Below, piece by piece: positions 7,926-17,702 of a stretch of 64,000 nucleotides of DNA; the stretch's first letter is position 1, and every line of letters begins with the position of its first letter. Source of the DNA: Halobacillus campisalis (lineage in GTDB: Bacteria; Bacillota; Bacilli; Bacillales; Halobacillaceae); NCBI RefSeq assembly GCF_030345335.1, contig NZ_JAPVRC010000001.1, forward strand, positions 620,001 through 684,000, written 5' to 3'. The notes beneath the pieces were generated by a model that was not told where the DNA came from, did no database searches, and saw only the letters and a list, made by a program, of their open reading frames with translations. A program made the position numbers and the translations under genes.

Positions 7926-8717
7926 TTAATAAGGATTGTTATTTAATTCTTCTACTTGAAGTGGTTGATATCCTTTTCCGTCTTCCCAATCAATCAACAC
8001 CCTCTGGACCTGTCCTTGCCCTCCATCTGAAATCGCTGCATGAACCTGTCCATTACCTGCATTCTCTATTCTCCAAACCGTCATAGCTCCAACATCTACA
8101 CCTGTAGCCTTACTTGCCGCCTGTAGGATTTCCTGCCAGTCTTGAGAGTTCGGATCATAAGTTGTTCTATGTTCTCCAGATATGTCTTGTTTGGTTTGTA
8201 CAGGGCTCCAATCCCCTGTGATTACTCTATCCACGTTTTCTTCAGAACTCTCTTCCACTTGACGATTATCATTTTCTTCGTCTTCGCTGGACTCCTCCTC
8301 CTCAGAAGATTCTTCTTCCGATTCTTCTTCTTCGGATTCTTCTTCCTCGTTTACTTCTGAAGATTCGTTTTCACTCTCCTCTGACTCTTCTTTTTCATCT
8401 TCTTCTGAAGAATCATTTTCGGAGTTTTTCTCTTCTGAGTCTTCATTTTCCTCTTCTATTTCTCTCACTTCTAATTCTTCAGTTGGTTCTTCTGATTCTT
8501 CTGAGTCACCACTGCTATCATTCTGTTCTGCGAATTGTGACTGGGTTTCGGAATCTTGAGTCTCATTTGGCGCAACACTTCCGCCAGCTGTGAACAGGAT
8601 TATATAAACGACTACTAATAAAGCCGCTGCACTAGCCAAAATCGTTGCTATTATTTTTGATCTCTTTCTTTTCGCAAAACGGCCTTCTCTGGAAAATCCA
8701 GAGTTATTTTTAGACAT
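7926..8717 (-). CDS. yrrS: YrrS-family (DUF1510) membrane-anchored acidic protein
   Basis: Protein of 263 residues. It has a basic cytoplasmic N-terminus (FAKRKRSK), one membrane helix (about residues 22-43), a very acidic Ser/Glu-rich linker (about 50-165), and a folded C-terminal domain (about 167-263, ITGDWSPVQTKQ to the end). The C-terminal domain and its place beside greA and mtnN identify the DUF1510/YrrS family of unknown function, presumably extracytoplasmic. In B. subtilis it lies next to the penicillin-binding protein gene pbpI, which is absent here. The long Ser/Glu tract fits life in salt but is probably also length-variable. Confidence 0.82.
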   Translation of the reverse strand: MSKNNSGFSREGRFAKRKRSKIIATILASAAALLVVVYIILFTAGGSVAPNETQDSETQSQFAEQNDSSGDSEESEEPTEELEVREIEEENEDSEEKNSENDSSEEDEKEESEESENESSEVNEEEESEEEESEEESSEEEESSEDEENDNRQVEESSEENVDRVITGDWSPVQTKQDISGEHRTTYDPNSQDWQEILQAASKATGVDVGAMTVWRIENAGNGQVHAAISDGGQGQVQRVLIDWEDGKGYQPLQVEELNNNPY

Positions 8718-8991
8718 GCCTTGTTCCTCCTTTACAAGAATTACTATAAGATATACATCTTCTATATTTTACAAAACGCAGGAAATAAAAGTTTCACAAA
8801 AAAATTCACTTCAACCTTACACACTGATTGATTCGTATAAGCCCATTTCTCAGAAAGACGGTTCCTCTGGAGTTTGGGGAACGTGTAGTTACTACTAAAA
8901 AAGTTCTACATGATGCTTCGGAATGGCGGCTTATAAATAACTTTCATATTATTGAATGGCTCTCTTATGAAAAAAGTTTAAACAGCTAGAT
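8718..8991. other. Intergenic region between greA terminator and yrrS
   Basis: This space holds the upstream region of yrrS. B. subtilis has pbpI here, and no remnant of a penicillin-binding protein was recognised. A 60-codon plus-strand reading has no family features and is considered spurious. Confidence 0.5.
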
Positions 8992-9020
8992 AAAAAGGCA
9001 GGGAGTTTTTCCCTGCCTTC
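8992..9020 (-). terminator. Terminator of greA
   Basis: AAGGCAGGGA (8995-9004) pairs with TCCCTGCCTT (9010-9019). On the minus strand the stem is followed by a U run just after the greA stop. Confidence 0.9.
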
Positions 9021-9024
9021 CCCA

Positions 9025-9504
9025 TTATAATGTAACCGTAACTATTTTCACGTTGATCTCGCCGCCAGGGGTTACAACAGTAACCTTATCTCCTACTTCA
9101 TGGCCGATCAGGCTCTGGGCCATCGGAGAATCATTTGAAATTTTTCCTTCAAAGGGATCGGCTTCCGCACTGCCTACGATTGTATATGTTTCTTCATCTC
9201 CGTCAGGCAATTCTTGGAAAGTGACTGATTTCCCCATGGATACGCGATCAGGATTATCGTTATCACTTTCAATAATAACTGCATTGCGAATCATATTCTC
9301 AACCGTTTGAATTCTTGCCTCTACGAAGGCTTGCTCATCTTTAGCCGCATCGTATTCCGAGTTTTCGGATAAGTCACCAAAACCTCTAGCAATCTTAATC
9401 CGTTCTACTACTTCTTTTCTACGTTCGTTTTTTAAATATTCAATTTCTTCCTCAAGTTTTCGTTTTCCCTCGTCGGTCATGTAAAAATTCTTTTCTTCTG
9501 CCAT
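9025..9504 (-). CDS. greA: Transcription elongation factor GreA
   Basis: GreA rescues backtracked RNA polymerase by stimulating cleavage of the nascent transcript. The product is about 159 residues. It has the N-terminal coiled coil (about 5-75), with the acidic tip residues in [17 protein letters not shown], and the C-terminal FKBP-like domain ([18 protein letters not shown]). The second ATG at 9504 lies 9 bases after AAGGAG; the first, at 9510, is only 3 bases away and is less likely. It has its own terminator. Confidence 0.96.
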   Translation of the reverse strand: MAEEKNFYMTDEGKRKLEEEIEYLKNERRKEVVERIKIARGFGDLSENSEYDAAKDEQAFVEARIQTVENMIRNAVIIESDNDNPDRVSMGKSVTFQELPDGDEETYTIVGSAEADPFEGKISNDSPMAQSLIGHEVGDKVTVVTPGGEINVKIVTVTL

Positions 9505-9652
9505 ATTCATACACTCCTTATATCCGCCAATAATAAACGATTAAAACTCTTACCATTAAGAAAATTCTACTCCATTTTATTAATATAATGTATACGGGAG
9601 TCAGGTTTCCTAGAACTTCTATCAAAAACTATGCCAGATTTGATTAAAATTT

Positions 9653-10306
9653 TCAACTATTTTCTCTGCTTACGAGCTGACCTTTTTCGCGGAGAACGGT
9701 CTGAATTTTCGTAGCCATTAAGTCGATGGCCACGTGATTCTGCCCGCCTTCTGGAATAATTATATCTGAATAACGCTTCGTCGGTTCAACAAACTGAAGG
9801 TGCATAGGTCGAACAACATTTATATACTGTTCTATGACAGAATCCAAAGTTCGGCCCCGCTCATTTATATCTCTCATCAATCGGCGAATGATCCGCACAT
9901 CTGCATCCGTATCCACAAAAACCTTGATATCCATAAGGTCACGGAGCCTTTCATCTTCTAAAACGAGAATTCCCTCAATAATAATGACTTCTTTTGGTTC
10001 TACTGTAATTGTTTCATCCGATCTGGTATGAATTTTATAATCATACACTGGTTTTTCGATCGACCGCTCTGCAATCAACTCTTTTAAATGCTCAATAAGT
10101 AAATCGTTATCAAAAGCGAGAGGGTGATCATAATTGGTTTTCAGTCTCTCTTCCATAGGCAGATGACTCTGATCTTTATAATAATAGTCTTGTTCCACCA
10201 TCAAAATCGATTTATCAGCAAAACGTTGAATAATAGATCGGGTTACACTCGTTTTCCCCGATCCGGTCCCCCCCGCTACTCCAATTACTACAGGTTTATC
10301 AGTCAT
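9653..10306 (-). CDS. udk: Uridine kinase
   Basis: Phosphorylates uridine and cytidine in pyrimidine salvage. The N-terminus holds the P-loop [12 protein letters not shown], followed by QDYYYKD and DHPLAFD typical of uridine kinases, and the lid region [11 protein letters not shown]. The ATG at 10306 (217 residues) follows AAAGGAGA at 10 bases. In B. subtilis the trhP1-trhP2 pair lies between udk and trmR; here only 36 bases separate udk from trmR. Confidence 0.95.
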   Translation of the reverse strand: MTDKPVVIGVAGGTGSGKTSVTRSIIQRFADKSILMVEQDYYYKDQSHLPMEERLKTNYDHPLAFDNDLLIEHLKELIAERSIEKPVYDYKIHTRSDETITVEPKEVIIIEGILVLEDERLRDLMDIKVFVDTDADVRIIRRLMRDINERGRTLDSVIEQYINVVRPMHLQFVEPTKRYSDIIIPEGGQNHVAIDLMATKIQTVLREKGQLVSRENS

Positions 10307-10342
10307 TCGTTCTGGTTCTCCTTTCACCAATTCCAATTTTAT

Positions 10343-10975
10343 CTATGATTTTCTAGTTGTAATAGCTACTCCATCGCCTATGGGTACAATCGTTGTATTG
10401 TAATCTGGATGTTCATTGAGCAGCTGATTAAATTTGATGATTTTAGATACCATTTTCTCAAGCCTCTCAGGCGCCTTGGAAGGATCTGCTACATACCCCT
10501 TAAACAATACATTATCTGAAACGATGATTCCATGTTCTGACACTAAAGGAGAATATAAATGAAAAAAATCTTCATATTTCCCTTTAGCTGCGTCTATAAA
10601 TAGAAAGTCAAACGGTCCATATGCTTCTATTTGTTCTTTTATATGAAGAGCATCTCCTGCTAGTAAATGGATCTGTTTTTCTTTACCGAAAAGCCTGATG
10701 TTTTGCTTGGCTTCTTCGTATCTTTTCTCATCTCTTTCAACCGTAACTATTTGACTTTCAGGTAAAGCTTCCACCATTCTTAAAGCAGAATAACCAATCG
10801 CTGCCCCAATTTCAAGAATGTTGTTTGGTCTGTGGACTCTCAACAACTGCATGAGAAATTCAATACCTAAAGGTTCCATGATCGGCACATTATGCTCCTT
10901 TGCATACTTTTCCAGTTCCCTCACGTCGTTCGAGGCCGGATGAAGTAAACTATGCAGATATTCTTCCTGCTTCAT
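10343..10975 (-). CDS. trmR: tRNA 5-hydroxyuridine methyltransferase TrmR (YrrM)
   Basis: Class I SAM-dependent O-methyltransferase of the YrrM/COMT-like family. B. subtilis TrmR methylates 5-hydroxyuridine at the tRNA wobble position to give 5-methoxyuridine. The SAM site appears as ILEIGAAIGYSALRM (about residue 55), and the metal-binding region as FLFIDAAKGKYEDFF (about 125). The ATG at 10975 (210 residues) follows AAAGGGG at 8 bases. Function is taken from the family and position. The hydroxylation genes that normally precede it are not in this window. Confidence 0.87.
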   Translation of the reverse strand: MKQEEYLHSLLHPASNDVRELEKYAKEHNVPIMEPLGIEFLMQLLRVHRPNNILEIGAAIGYSALRMVEALPESQIVTVERDEKRYEEAKQNIRLFGKEKQIHLLAGDALHIKEQIEAYGPFDFLFIDAAKGKYEDFFHLYSPLVSEHGIIVSDNVLFKGYVADPSKAPERLEKMVSKIIKFNQLLNEHPDYNTTIVPIGDGVAITTRKS

Positions 10976-11032
10976 GATGGAATCCCCTTTCATCTATAGA
11001 ACTTCTCTTTTACAACCCTATTATTTTAACAT

Positions 11033-11071
11033 AAAAAAAACAAGGAATGCGAGATATATTACGCATTCCTT
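11033..11071 (-). terminator. Terminator of mltG
   Basis: AAGGAATGCG (11042-11051) and CGCATTCCTT (11062-11071) form a 10-bp stem with an eight-base U tail on the minus strand. Confidence 0.9.
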
Positions 11072-11076
11072 ATAAA

Positions 11077-12222
11077 TCATTCATCTTCGGGTATATAATT
11101 TTGGCCCTCGTCATTAGTAATATGCTCTTCTTTTAACTCATTATGTTCCTCTAAAGTCTCAGAATAGAAAATTTCACCTTCACTGTTCGCTAAGAAATAA
11201 AGGTAATCTGACTCTACCGGATTAAAAACAGCCTGAAGTGAATTGATGTTAAAGCTTGAAATAGGACCTACGGGCAGCCCTTTATTCTGGTAAGTATTGT
11301 ACGGTGATTCTACTTCCAGATCTTCATATAACACACGGTCTTTGTGCTCGCCTAAAGCATAGAGAACAGTGGGATCCGTTTGCAACATCATATCTTCGTT
11401 CAACCTGTTATAAAAGACCCCTGCGATTTCTCTGCGGCTCTCTTCATTGGGTGCTTCGTTTTCTACAAGCGAAGCCATCGTGATTACTTCATGGATACTC
11501 ATATCGGAGTCCTCGATTTCATCACTGTATTCCATAAATTCTTCCTCTGTCCGTGAAACCATTACCTCGACTGTTTCTTCTATCGTTGGGTCTTCCACAT
11601 CATAATCATACGTTCCCGCAAATAAATATCCTTCTAAGGGATAACGGATTTCTTCTTGTAAAATATCATCGGTAAGAAGTGATGGGTGATCTTCTATCAA
11701 TTCATTTAAATAGTCTTCATCATTTACTTTATTTAGAAACTCTTCCTCTGTAAATTCGAGCTTTTCACTGTAGATTTCTGCTATTTGCTCCATATTACGT
11801 CCTTCAGGAATAGTAACTCTAACGGCCGCATCTTTTGTCTTCCCGGTTTGGAGCGATTCGATGATCTCATCCAATGTCATTGAAGCAGAAAAACTGTAAT
11901 TCCCTGCTTGAAAGCCTGTTTCATTATTAAATTTTGTGTATAACCTGAAAATGATCGCATTTTTTATTACATCTTCACTCTCAAGGATAGCAGCTATTTC
12001 AGACGTAGAGGACCCGAGTGGGATATCCACATCGACATTAGACTCGTCATTTGGATCTACGGGTTCTATGGATGATTTAATATATAGATATCCTGCGATT
12101 AAAGAAACAATCAATCCAATACCTATGGCGGCTAATACGATCATAACGATCTTTCTCACCGTTCCCGCCTCTTTGCGGCGATTCTTCAACCGCTCTTTAT
12201 GTCCTTTATTATAACCTGACAA
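11077..12222 (-). CDS. mltG: Endolytic murein transglycosylase MltG
   Basis: YceG-family lytic transglycosylase that cuts nascent glycan strands at the membrane. There is a basic N-terminus, one membrane helix (about 25-45), and a periplasm-facing domain with a LysM-like part. The catalytic segment is ITMASLVENEAPNEESRREIAGVFYNRL, whose Glu is the proposed catalytic residue, followed by QTDPTVLYALG. The TTG at 12222 is preferred (381 residues) because AAGGAGGA lies 8 bases upstream; the ATG at 12240 has none. The linker around residues 170-240 is unusually acidic, as in halophilic relatives. Confidence 0.93.
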   Translation of the reverse strand: MSGYNKGHKERLKNRRKEAGTVRKIVMIVLAAIGIGLIVSLIAGYLYIKSSIEPVDPNDESNVDVDIPLGSSTSEIAAILESEDVIKNAIIFRLYTKFNNETGFQAGNYSFSASMTLDEIIESLQTGKTKDAAVRVTIPEGRNMEQIAEIYSEKLEFTEEEFLNKVNDEDYLNELIEDHPSLLTDDILQEEIRYPLEGYLFAGTYDYDVEDPTIEETVEVMVSRTEEEFMEYSDEIEDSDMSIHEVITMASLVENEAPNEESRREIAGVFYNRLNEDMMLQTDPTVLYALGEHKDRVLYEDLEVESPYNTYQNKGLPVGPISSFNINSLQAVFNPVESDYLYFLANSEGEIFYSETLEEHNELKEEHITNDEGQNYIPEDE

Positions 12223-12353
12223 AAGTACTCCTCCTTCCACCCGCTACATTATACTACAAATTACATGGCTATTTCTACGCCATTAGTCACTTGCCAACAT
12301 ATCGTCTGCCATTAACCAGTGACGACATCCTAGTTACTATAGTTAAAAAACCA

Positions 12354-12387
12354 TAAAAAAAACTTGCAGGCGTCTTGCCTGCAAGTT
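12354..12387 (-). terminator. Terminator after yrzB
   Basis: AACTTGCAGGC (12361-12371) and GCCTGCAAGTT (12377-12387) pair perfectly over 11 bases and are followed on the minus strand by a U run. It ends the yrzL-ruvX-yrzB unit. Confidence 0.92.
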
Positions 12388-12396
12388 CAATCCCTC

Positions 12397-12681
12397 TTAC
12401 GTGAGATCTTCTTCAGTTAACGTATTCAACATTTCTTCAACCATTTCCCATTCTTCGTCAGAGTCTATCTGATATAAAGCCAGGTCATCTTCTTCATTGC
12501 CTTTTTCTTCATACCTAAAGGCAAAGACTTCTACCTCATCGCCCTCTTTTTGTTCAGCAGGTACGACCGCAATATAAGATTGTTCTGTCTGTTCCACATC
12601 GAACGTAAATAATACCTCGAATAAATGCTCTTCCCCGTTTTCATCAGGGATGATAATGCGTTCTTCTTTCTCTAATGCCAT
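12397..12681 (-). CDS. yrzB: YrzB, DUF1292 protein
   Basis: Acidic cytosolic protein of 94 residues in the DUF1292 family, function unknown. The start IIIPDENGEEHLFEVLFTF and later VEVFAFRYEE are typical. The ATG at 12681 is chosen because AAGGAGG lies 7 bases upstream; a longer reading would overlap ruvX. The conserved neighbourhood yrzL-ruvX-yrzB-mltG is the strongest support. Confidence 0.88.
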   Translation of the reverse strand: MALEKEERIIIPDENGEEHLFEVLFTFDVEQTEQSYIAVVPAEQKEGDEVEVFAFRYEEKGNEEDDLALYQIDSDEEWEMVEEMLNTLTEEDLT

Positions 12682-12694
12682 GATGTTGCCTCCT

Positions 12695-13111
12695 TTATTG
12701 TTTAGAATCCAAATAGCTTTGTAAAATGATGACCGCAGCCATTTTATCAATGACCTTTTTTCTTTTTTGACGACTTACATCAGCATCCAGTAATACTCGT
12801 TCCGCCGCCATGGTCGTCAAGCGCTCATCCCAATATTGGACGTTTAGTTTGAATTCCTTTTCTAGCCACTTTCCAAACCTGTAACTTGCTTCTCCACGTG
12901 GACCAATCGTTCCATTCATATTCTTAGGTAACCCGATGACTGCTTCACTCACATCGTGTTCAGTAATCATCTCACGAAGCGGCCCTTTCGCTGTCGTATA
13001 ATTGTTCTCGTCCCAATGAAGTGTCGTGAGACCTTGAGCTGTCCACCCTAGTGCGTCAGAAATGGCAACTCCGATAGTTTTTTCTCCTACATCTAAACCT
13101 ATTTTTTTCAT
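12695..13111 (-). CDS. ruvX: YqgF/RuvX RNase H-fold nuclease
   Basis: Member of the YqgF family, described as a putative Holliday-junction resolvase and, in some bacteria, as a pre-16S rRNA processing nuclease. The 138 residues show the first acidic motif [14 protein letters not shown], the central [15 protein letters not shown], the [14 protein letters not shown] helix and the final [14 protein letters not shown]. Its ATG overlaps the yrzL stop codon (TAATG). Confidence 0.93.
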   Translation of the reverse strand: MKKIGLDVGEKTIGVAISDALGWTAQGLTTLHWDENNYTTAKGPLREMITEHDVSEAVIGLPKNMNGTIGPRGEASYRFGKWLEKEFKLNVQYWDERLTTMAAERVLLDADVSRQKRKKVIDKMAAVIILQSYLDSKQ

Positions 13112-13380
13112 TAAACGTCCTCTTTATTGTTTTCCAAATAGTACTTAACTAATTCCTCAATCAGCTCGTCCCGTTCCATTTTGCGGATTAAATTTCTGGC
13201 ATCATTATGGCGAGGAATGTAAGCAGGATCCCCTGATAGTAAATATCCGACAATTTGATTGATAGGGTTATACCCTTTCTCTTGAAGGGAGTTATGAACC
13301 GAGAGCAAGAGGGTTCTGACATCTTCGTCAAACAGTTCTTCCGAAAAGTTGAAGCGCATCGTTTTATCCATCGAACTCAT
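13111..13380 (-). CDS. yrzL: IreB-family regulatory phosphoprotein YrzL
   Basis: Protein of 89 residues in the DUF965/IreB family. In Enterococcus, IreB is a target of the Ser/Thr kinase IreK. The sequence [42 protein letters not shown] covers most of the family consensus (positions about 37-78). The N-terminal [10 protein letters not shown] contains candidate phosphorylation sites at Ser2, Ser3 and Thr7. It heads the yrzL-ruvX-yrzB operon and is preceded by GAGGTGAC. Confidence 0.9.
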   Translation of the reverse strand: MSSMDKTMRFNFSEELFDEDVRTLLLSVHNSLQEKGYNPINQIVGYLLSGDPAYIPRHNDARNLIRKMERDELIEELVKYYLENNKEDV

Positions 13381-13445
13381 TATTTGTCACCTCGCACATT
13401 GTTAGTCTTTGTTCCATTATATACTTATTTTCGAGTTTGTAAAAA

Positions 13446-16082
13446 TCAGCCGGTCTTTCTAGCGTAATCTTTTGCGAAATTCAAAGCCTCGGATATTTTC
13501 GAAGAATCTTTACCTCCTGCTTGAGCCATATCAGGTCGGCCTCCACCGCCTCCACCGCATATGGCAGCCGCTTGTTTAATCAAGTTCCCTGCATGGTATC
13601 CTTCATCGATTAAATCTTTAGAAACACCCGCAATCAATTGAACTTTATCCCCGTTTGTAGTTGCCAGCAGGACTATGGCCGAACCGATTTGCTGCTTCAA
13701 GTCATCCATCATGGTCCGTAGGGCATTACTGTCCTTGACGTCGACTTGCTTCGCCAGTACATGAACACCATCGATATCTTCTACTTCATCTAAAATAGAG
13801 GAAGCCTCCAAGTTAGATAATTTGGTTGATAATGACTCGTTTTCGCGCTGTAATTCTTTTAATTCCTGATGAAGGACTTGCACACGCTCTGGTACTTGAT
13901 CGGGTTTAGTTTTCAGCAATTGAGCCGATTCTTTTAGGATCATTTCTTTATTGGTCATCAACTCGTAAGCGCCTCTTGCAGTAACAGCTTCCATTCTTCT
14001 CGTACCGGCACCAATACCTGTCTCGCTTATAATTTTGAACATGCCGATTTCAGCAGTATTTCCTACGTGACAACCTCCGCATAATTCCATACTGTAATCT
14101 CCGACTTCAACAACTCGAACTTCAGAGCCGTACTTTTCACCGAAAAGAGCCATAGCTCCTTTCTCCTTTGCCTGCTCGAGAGAATGGTACTCTATGCTGA
14201 CAGGAATCGAATTCCATATCTTTTCATTGACGATTTTTTCAATTTGTTCAAATTCAGCTTCATTCACCGATCCGAAGTGAGAGAAATCGAAACGCAGCCG
14301 ATCAGGAGAAACCATAGATCCAGCTTGATTGACATGATCACCAAGAACATCTTTAAGAGCCTGATGCAGCAAGTGAGTAGCAGTATGATTTTTAACGATA
14401 TACGATCTCGTCTCTTTATTTACTTCCGCAAAGACTTTATCACCTTTTTGTATCGTACCCTGAATTACGACCGCTTCATGCATATGCTGTCCATTCGGTG
14501 CTTTTTGGACATTGCTCACATTTAAAACAGCTTCATTGCTTTTTACGGATCCTTTATCAGCGATTTGTCCTCCGCTTTCCGCATAAAAAGGAGTACGGTC
14601 AAGGAAGAAATACACAGTATCTCCTTCACTCGCTTCTTCTGCAAATTGATTTCCTTTAATCAATTCGACGATTTCACCATCAGCCTTCAATTGGTCGTAC
14701 CCTACAAATTCACTGGCAACTTGAACGTCCCCGAGTACACCGTCTTGGATTTGCATACTGTCAGATTTCTGGCGGGCACTTCTTGCACGTTCTCTTTGCT
14801 TTTTCATTTCCTGCTGGAAACCTTCCTCATCAATAGTGAAGCCAGCTTCAGAAACGTATTCATCTGTCAGTTCTTTTGGAAAACCAAATGTATCATACAA
14901 TCTGAACACTTCTACCCCAGGAAATACATTGCTGCCTTTTTCTGATTCCTGGTTCATAATCGTAGTAAGGATGGATAGCCCGTCATTCAATGTTTCATGA
15001 AAACGTTCTTCTTCCGTTTTGATTACGTTTTGAATAAAGTCTTGCTTTTTACTGACTTCAGGATAGAAATCATTCATGATCTCAGCGACTACTGGCACTA
15101 GTTTATACATGAATGGTTCGTCTATACCTATTTGCTTGGCAAAACGTACTGCACGGCGCAGGAGGCGTCTTAGAACGTATCCTCGACCTTCGTTAGAAGG
15201 AAGAGCTCCGTCACTTACAGCAAAGCTTACTGTACGCATGTGATCCGCTATGACTTTAAAAGCGGCATCCTGGTCGACTGTATCGCCGTACGTGCGCCCT
15301 GAAATCTTTTCTGTCGATTTGATGATCGGTAAAAACAAATCTGTTTCAAAGTTCGTTGGTGTGTCTTGAATGACACACACCATCCGCTCCAAACCCATTC
15401 CTGTATCAATGTTTTTCTTAGGAAGCGGCGTATACGTATCATCAGGATTGTGATTGAACTGGGAGAACACAAGGTTCCAAATTTCTAAATAGCGTTCATT
15501 TTCTCCTCCTGGATATAGCTCCGGGTCAGAAGAATCTGCTCCATACTTAGCTCCGCGATCATAAAAAATTTCCGTATTCGGACCGCTTGGGCCTTCTCCG
15601 ATATCCCAGAAATTCTCTTCCAAGCGTATGATTCGCTCTTCATTCACCCCGATTTTATCCCGCCAAATTTCATAAGCTTCATCATCTTCGGGATGCACGG
15701 TTACTGATAATTTCTCAGGATCGAATCCAATCCAATCCTTACTCGTAAGAAACTCCCATCCCCAGGCGATAGCTTCTTCTTTAAAATAGTCTCCAATGGA
15801 AAAATTTCCCAGCATTTCAAAAAAGGTATGGTGACGCGCAGTGAACCCAACATTTTCTATATCGTTCGTACGGATAGATTTTTGAGCGTTAACAATTCTC
15901 GGGTTTTCCGGAATCACTCGTCCATCAAAATATTTTTTCAGTGTAGCCACTCCACTGTTAATCCATAAAAGGGAAGGATCTTCATGGGGAACAAGCGATG
16001 CGCTCGGCTCCACTGTATGACTTTTTTCTGTAAAGAAATTTAAAAACATTTGTCGGACCTCTGCTGAAGTTAATGATTTCAT
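13446..16082 (-). CDS. alaS: Alanyl-tRNA synthetase
   Basis: Class II synthetase that charges tRNA-Ala. The 878 residues match the bacterial enzyme. Domains in order: aminoacylation core ([21 protein letters not shown], about residue 80; [19 protein letters not shown], about 300), editing domain ([12 protein letters not shown], about 567, and [13 protein letters not shown], about 669), and a C-terminal coiled coil with the Gly-rich [28 protein letters not shown] precedes the ATG. A T-box leader upstream indicates control by uncharged tRNA-Ala. Confidence 0.98.
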   Translation of the reverse strand: MKSLTSAEVRQMFLNFFTEKSHTVEPSASLVPHEDPSLLWINSGVATLKKYFDGRVIPENPRIVNAQKSIRTNDIENVGFTARHHTFFEMLGNFSIGDYFKEEAIAWGWEFLTSKDWIGFDPEKLSVTVHPEDDEAYEIWRDKIGVNEERIIRLEENFWDIGEGPSGPNTEIFYDRGAKYGADSSDPELYPGGENERYLEIWNLVFSQFNHNPDDTYTPLPKKNIDTGMGLERMVCVIQDTPTNFETDLFLPIIKSTEKISGRTYGDTVDQDAAFKVIADHMRTVSFAVSDGALPSNEGRGYVLRRLLRRAVRFAKQIGIDEPFMYKLVPVVAEIMNDFYPEVSKKQDFIQNVIKTEEERFHETLNDGLSILTTIMNQESEKGSNVFPGVEVFRLYDTFGFPKELTDEYVSEAGFTIDEEGFQQEMKKQRERARSARQKSDSMQIQDGVLGDVQVASEFVGYDQLKADGEIVELIKGNQFAEEASEGDTVYFFLDRTPFYAESGGQIADKGSVKSNEAVLNVSNVQKAPNGQHMHEAVVIQGTIQKGDKVFAEVNKETRSYIVKNHTATHLLHQALKDVLGDHVNQAGSMVSPDRLRFDFSHFGSVNEAEFEQIEKIVNEKIWNSIPVSIEYHSLEQAKEKGAMALFGEKYGSEVRVVEVGDYSMELCGGCHVGNTAEIGMFKIISETGIGAGTRRMEAVTARGAYELMTNKEMILKESAQLLKTKPDQVPERVQVLHQELKELQRENESLSTKLSNLEASSILDEVEDIDGVHVLAKQVDVKDSNALRTMMDDLKQQIGSAIVLLATTNGDKVQLIAGVSKDLIDEGYHAGNLIKQAAAICGGGGGGRPDMAQAGGKDSSKISEALNFAKDYARKTG

Positions 16083-16130
16083 GCTACGTGCCTCCTGTTA
16101 ATTTCATGTATTTCGCTATATGAACATAAA

Positions 16131-16372
16131 AATCCCGCCCCTGCACTCTGGCAGGGACGGGATTAAAATCCGCGGTACCACCCTGATTATAGACTGATCA
16201 GCCTATCACCTTGGACGCTTGTAACGGTACGTGAAACCGGCGGGTATTAGCCGCACTCAGAAATAGCTTTCAACAGCGCCAGGTTAGTTCCTCTTTCAGC
16301 CCGGGGAGGTACCTCTCTTATGACCGGCTGTCTGTTTACTCTTTTTCTTCAAAGTGTTATACGTTCATATAG
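16131..16372 (-). ncRNA. T-box leader of alaS
   Basis: The minus strand carries the T-box sequence AGGGTGGTACCGCG (16171-16184). Downstream is an intrinsic terminator stem, AATCCCG at 16131 pairing with CGGGATT ending at 16163. Upstream is a long structured Stem I region. Uncharged tRNA is expected to bind the specifier and the T-box bulge and favour read-through. GCU triplets for alanine are present in Stem I, but I could not fix which is the specifier. The 5' boundary is approximate. Confidence 0.93.
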
Positions 16373-16404
16373 TAATAGATAGCGCAATTATAGATAATTT
16401 GTGC

Positions 16405-17472
16405 TTATCTGTCAACGTTCATACGCGATCGGTAAACTTCTTCTGAAATGACTTTCAAACAGGTGAGTACAGGTACAGCTAATACCATCCCTGCGATTCC
16501 TGCAAGTTCACCTCCGGCAAGCAGGGCGAAGATAATGAGCAAAGGGTGGATATGAATGCTTTTCCCCATAATATAAGGTGAAAGGAAGTTACCCTCAATG
16601 ACTTGTATGATGACTATGACGACCACCGCAATAACCAAAGTTTTCACAGAAATAGTCAAAGCCACTATCAATGCGGGTACAGCACCGAACAGCGGACCGA
16701 AATAAGGAATGATATTCGTGATCCCTGCCACTACACCGAGCACCAATGGATATGGCAGCCCTGCGATCCAGAAGCCTGTACCAGCCAGCACTCCTACAAA
16801 CAGACTGATTAACAGCTGACCTCTAATATACCCGCCCAGGGAATGGCTTAACTCTTTCGTCAAATGAACGGCCTCTCTTTTCCACTTTCTTGGCACTAAA
16901 AAAAGCAAAGCATTCATAATGTAATGATGGTCTTTCAAAAAATAAAACGTCATGACAGGTATGACTGCAATGAGTACAATCATATTGAAAAGACCGCTCA
17001 TACCTGAAACAATTGCCATCATTCGCTCATCCATCCATGATTCCAATCTGCCGAAACTTTCCTCCAGCCTCTCATGAATTCCGTCAGGAAACCGCTCGGT
17101 CTGTTCATACATTTGCTTCGTCCACTTCTGATAAGCCTCTATTAAATGAGGAAGCTGCTCATTAAGCATTTTAATTTGATCTATTAAATGAGGATATCCA
17201 CGATAAACCCCATATCCTGCTAATGAAAAGAATACGAGAAATATGAGTAAAATAGCTAGTGAGCGCTTTAAACCCACTTCCTCTAAATACTTGACCAAAG
17301 GATGTAGCAGCATCGCCAAAATAATTGCAATTAAAAAAGGAAGTACGATTCTCCCTAGTAAAATTACTACATGATCATAGTGTGGAAATAACCAGGCAAG
17401 AAAAAGAAGAAGTAATAGAACAATGAAAAAGATGGACAGACGGACCGCCCATTTTATCAGTTTTTTATCCAT
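16405..17472 (-). CDS. yrrI: YrrI, AI-2E family (PerM-like) membrane protein
   Basis: Polytopic membrane protein of 355 residues in the AI-2E/PerM family, whose members include exporters and Na+(Li+)/H+ antiporters; the substrate is unknown here. Predicted helices lie at about 10-30, 35-55, 65-85, 155-180 and then a C-terminal cluster. Family segments are GGYIRGQLLISLFVGVLAG, ITNIIPYFGPLFGAVPA and GKSIHIHPLLIIFALLAGGELAG. Its ATG overlaps the stop codon of the upstream zinc-ribbon gene, so the two are coupled. Confidence 0.88.
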   Translation of the reverse strand: MDKKLIKWAVRLSIFFIVLLLLLFLAWLFPHYDHVVILLGRIVLPFLIAIILAMLLHPLVKYLEEVGLKRSLAILLIFLVFFSLAGYGVYRGYPHLIDQIKMLNEQLPHLIEAYQKWTKQMYEQTERFPDGIHERLEESFGRLESWMDERMMAIVSGMSGLFNMIVLIAVIPVMTFYFLKDHHYIMNALLFLVPRKWKREAVHLTKELSHSLGGYIRGQLLISLFVGVLAGTGFWIAGLPYPLVLGVVAGITNIIPYFGPLFGAVPALIVALTISVKTLVIAVVVIVIIQVIEGNFLSPYIMGKSIHIHPLLIIFALLAGGELAGIAGMVLAVPVLTCLKVISEEVYRSRMNVDR

Positions 17473-17648
17473 TAGGAACCTGATTGATAGAATAGATCAT
17501 TCAAGGAACTTAAACTGCCATCTTCTTCGATTTGATGGACATTGACTATGCCTTTTTCTACAGAAAGTTCTAAACAGCAGTTCCAGCAATAGTATTGTTC
17601 ATTACCTATCCGTCCCAAGTTCTTGCCATTACAGTTCGGACATTTCAT
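17472..17648 (-). CDS. Small zinc-ribbon protein, 58 residues
   Basis: Short gene with ATG at 17648, AAGGAG 9 bases upstream and a TAA that overlaps the yrrI start. The product begins MKCPNCNGKNLGRIG and then has YYCWNCCLELSVEKG, giving two CxxC knuckles (Cys3/6 and Cys21/24) 14 residues apart, a typical zinc ribbon. The rest is acidic and polar. B. subtilis has small yrz genes at this position, and this may be one of them, but I cannot assign the symbol with certainty. Function is unknown. The tight coupling suggests a role linked to YrrI. Confidence 0.82.
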   Translation of the reverse strand: MKCPNCNGKNLGRIGNEQYYCWNCCLELSVEKGIVNVHQIEEDGSLSSLNDLFYQSGS

Positions 17649-17702
17649 AAGGGCAAACTCCTTTTTACTGCTAGTTTGTCCCTTGATTTTACAATTTATA
17701 CC

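Noticed and set aside
8142-8360. Phe-rich plus-strand frame opposite yrrS
   Set aside because: Antisense of the Ser/Glu-rich linker.
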